Shown in pieces: positions 63,186-64,000 of a DNA stretch of 64,000 bases. The stretch is from the NCBI RefSeq assembly GCF_022539665.2, contig NC_081335.1, positions 6,634,001 to 6,698,000 of the forward strand. The letters are read 5' to 3'. Origin of the DNA: Daphnia carinata. Lineage: Eukaryota > Arthropoda > Branchiopoda > Diplostraca > Daphniidae. The notes beneath the pieces were generated by a model. That model saw only the letters and a list, made by a program, of their open reading frames with translations, ran no database searches and had not been told where the DNA came from. The translations under genes and the position numbers were made by a program. Position 1 is the stretch's first letter. Every line of letters starts with the position of its first letter.

Positions 63186-64000
63186 CTAATGGCTCGAGGA
63201 GGTGTCTGGCGAGAATGTCACCTGACGTCTGGGTCTTGGGGCCTTTCTCGAATTTAAATGATTAGCGCTACTTGTGCGGGTGTTGGGACTCCCGAACATC
63301 GCCGGCCCTGGGTCCGGTTTGACTGGACACATTTTTCGTATGCTGACGGACTCTAGAAGGCAGAGTTTGTGAGCTGGGCGATGTAATTTGGTGCCACGCA
63401 CTTGGACCATGGCTGATCGGACAACTTTGTCAGGCCCAGCAAAGACTTCCGTGATTCTTCCAAGGGGCCAAGAACCGCGCGGAGTGGCTGCGTCGATTAT
63501 GATGACGATATCACCGACCTCCAAATTGTTTTGGGTTTCGTACCATTTTTCCGCTCGGTAAGGCCTGGTACGATCTCGCGCATCCAGTGTCGCCAAAACT
63601 GGTCGGCAATGGCTTGAGAAATACGCCAGCGTTTTTTCGATGAGAGGTCTTGGTCAGAAAAAACGTCTGGAGGAACATTCGGCTTTGCTCGACCTAGCAA
63701 AAGATGGTTTGGCGTCAAACATTCTGGGTCGCTCGGGTCTTCGGTTAGCGGGGTCAACTTGCGGCTGTTGAGAATGTTCTCCACATGCGTTAACGCCGTG
63801 ACGAGGATTTCATCAGTTAGACGTTGACGACCTAAAACGAATTGGAGCGCATGTTTTGCGGCGCGCACCATACGCTCCCATACTCCGCCAAAATGCGGAG
63901 AAGCTGGCGGGTTGAAGTGCCACGAAGTTGGTTGTCGGCTGAGATGACGGAGAATGGTCGACTGGCTTAAATTTTCTAGGCAGACGGCCAATTCACGATG
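63186..64000 (-). pseudogene. BEL/Pao integrase C-terminal region (element Y), frameshifted, runs off the window
   Basis: From the right edge the minus strand encodes the HFNPPASPHFGGVWER block, then NILNSRKLTPLTEDP, LTPNHLLLGRAKP, FWRHWMREIVPGLTERK, and in another frame KWYETQNNLEVGDIVII, TPRGSWPLGRITEVFAGPDKVVR and HRPAHKLCLLE. The two frames join at a short A run near 63550, where one base is missing relative to the expected frame. Upstream pol and the 5' LTR lie outside the window. It is a different BEL family from element X. Confidence 0.85.

Overview
The window is eukaryotic, AT-rich, intron-containing animal DNA. It is almost certainly from an arthropod. A branchiopod crustacean such as Daphnia fits the very short introns (52-84 nt), the intact DIRS retrotransposon and the BEL/Pao, Ty3/gypsy and DNA-transposon debris, but the species cannot be proved from this sequence.

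Host genes. Two beta-1,4-galactosyltransferase-family genes lie in tandem on the minus strand. Gene A (21655-29649, 4 exons, 386 codons) and gene B (42589-49529, 4 exons, 391 codons) share intron positions and phases, and both models close in frame. They differ at the residue that controls donor-sugar choice (Tyr in A, His in B). On the plus strand at 7568-9985 are the last three exons of an SGNH/PC-esterase-like gene whose 5' part lies outside the window or upstream of inserted transposons.

Mobile DNA, left to right. A complete DIRS element (235-4939, minus strand) has intact gag-RT-RNaseH and tyrosine-recombinase ORFs, inverted terminal repeats and an internal complementary region. A BEL/Pao gag relic lies at 11.0-12.3 kb and a Tigger/Tc5-like transposase relic at 13.7-14.2 kb. 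A 5.07-kb insertion (15022-20091) has long inverted arms partly built of ~33-bp tandem repeats, carries a small three-exon RING-finger gene, and splits an older element. Gene A intron 1 is filled with nested repeats. A second, decayed DIRS element (31963-41176) lies between the two glycosyltransferase genes and is itself interrupted by an intact, very young Ty3/gypsy element (35100-39810) with identical 209-bp LTRs and a 5-bp target duplication. A DNA transposon with ~145-bp terminal inverted repeats (about 49682-54864) encodes a C2H2-zinc-finger transposase-like protein and ends about 150 bp upstream of gene B's start codon. The right end (60.9-64.0 kb) has two BEL/Pao integrase ends: one is split by a 1,080-bp hAT element with an 8-bp target duplication, and the other appears to have inserted into the first.

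Two non-autonomous families recur. Family M1 (~0.9 kb, TA-flanked, GGGGAGGTAGGGC ends) has five copies plus a fragment. Family M2 (~1.5 kb, ACACAGCAGC ends) has four copies plus an end fragment and carries short exon-like pieces with splice signals.

Most promising for novelty: the inverted-arm element with a RING gene, the TIR transposon with the C2H2-type transposase-like gene, and the terminal hairpin shared in shape but not in sequence by the two DIRS elements.
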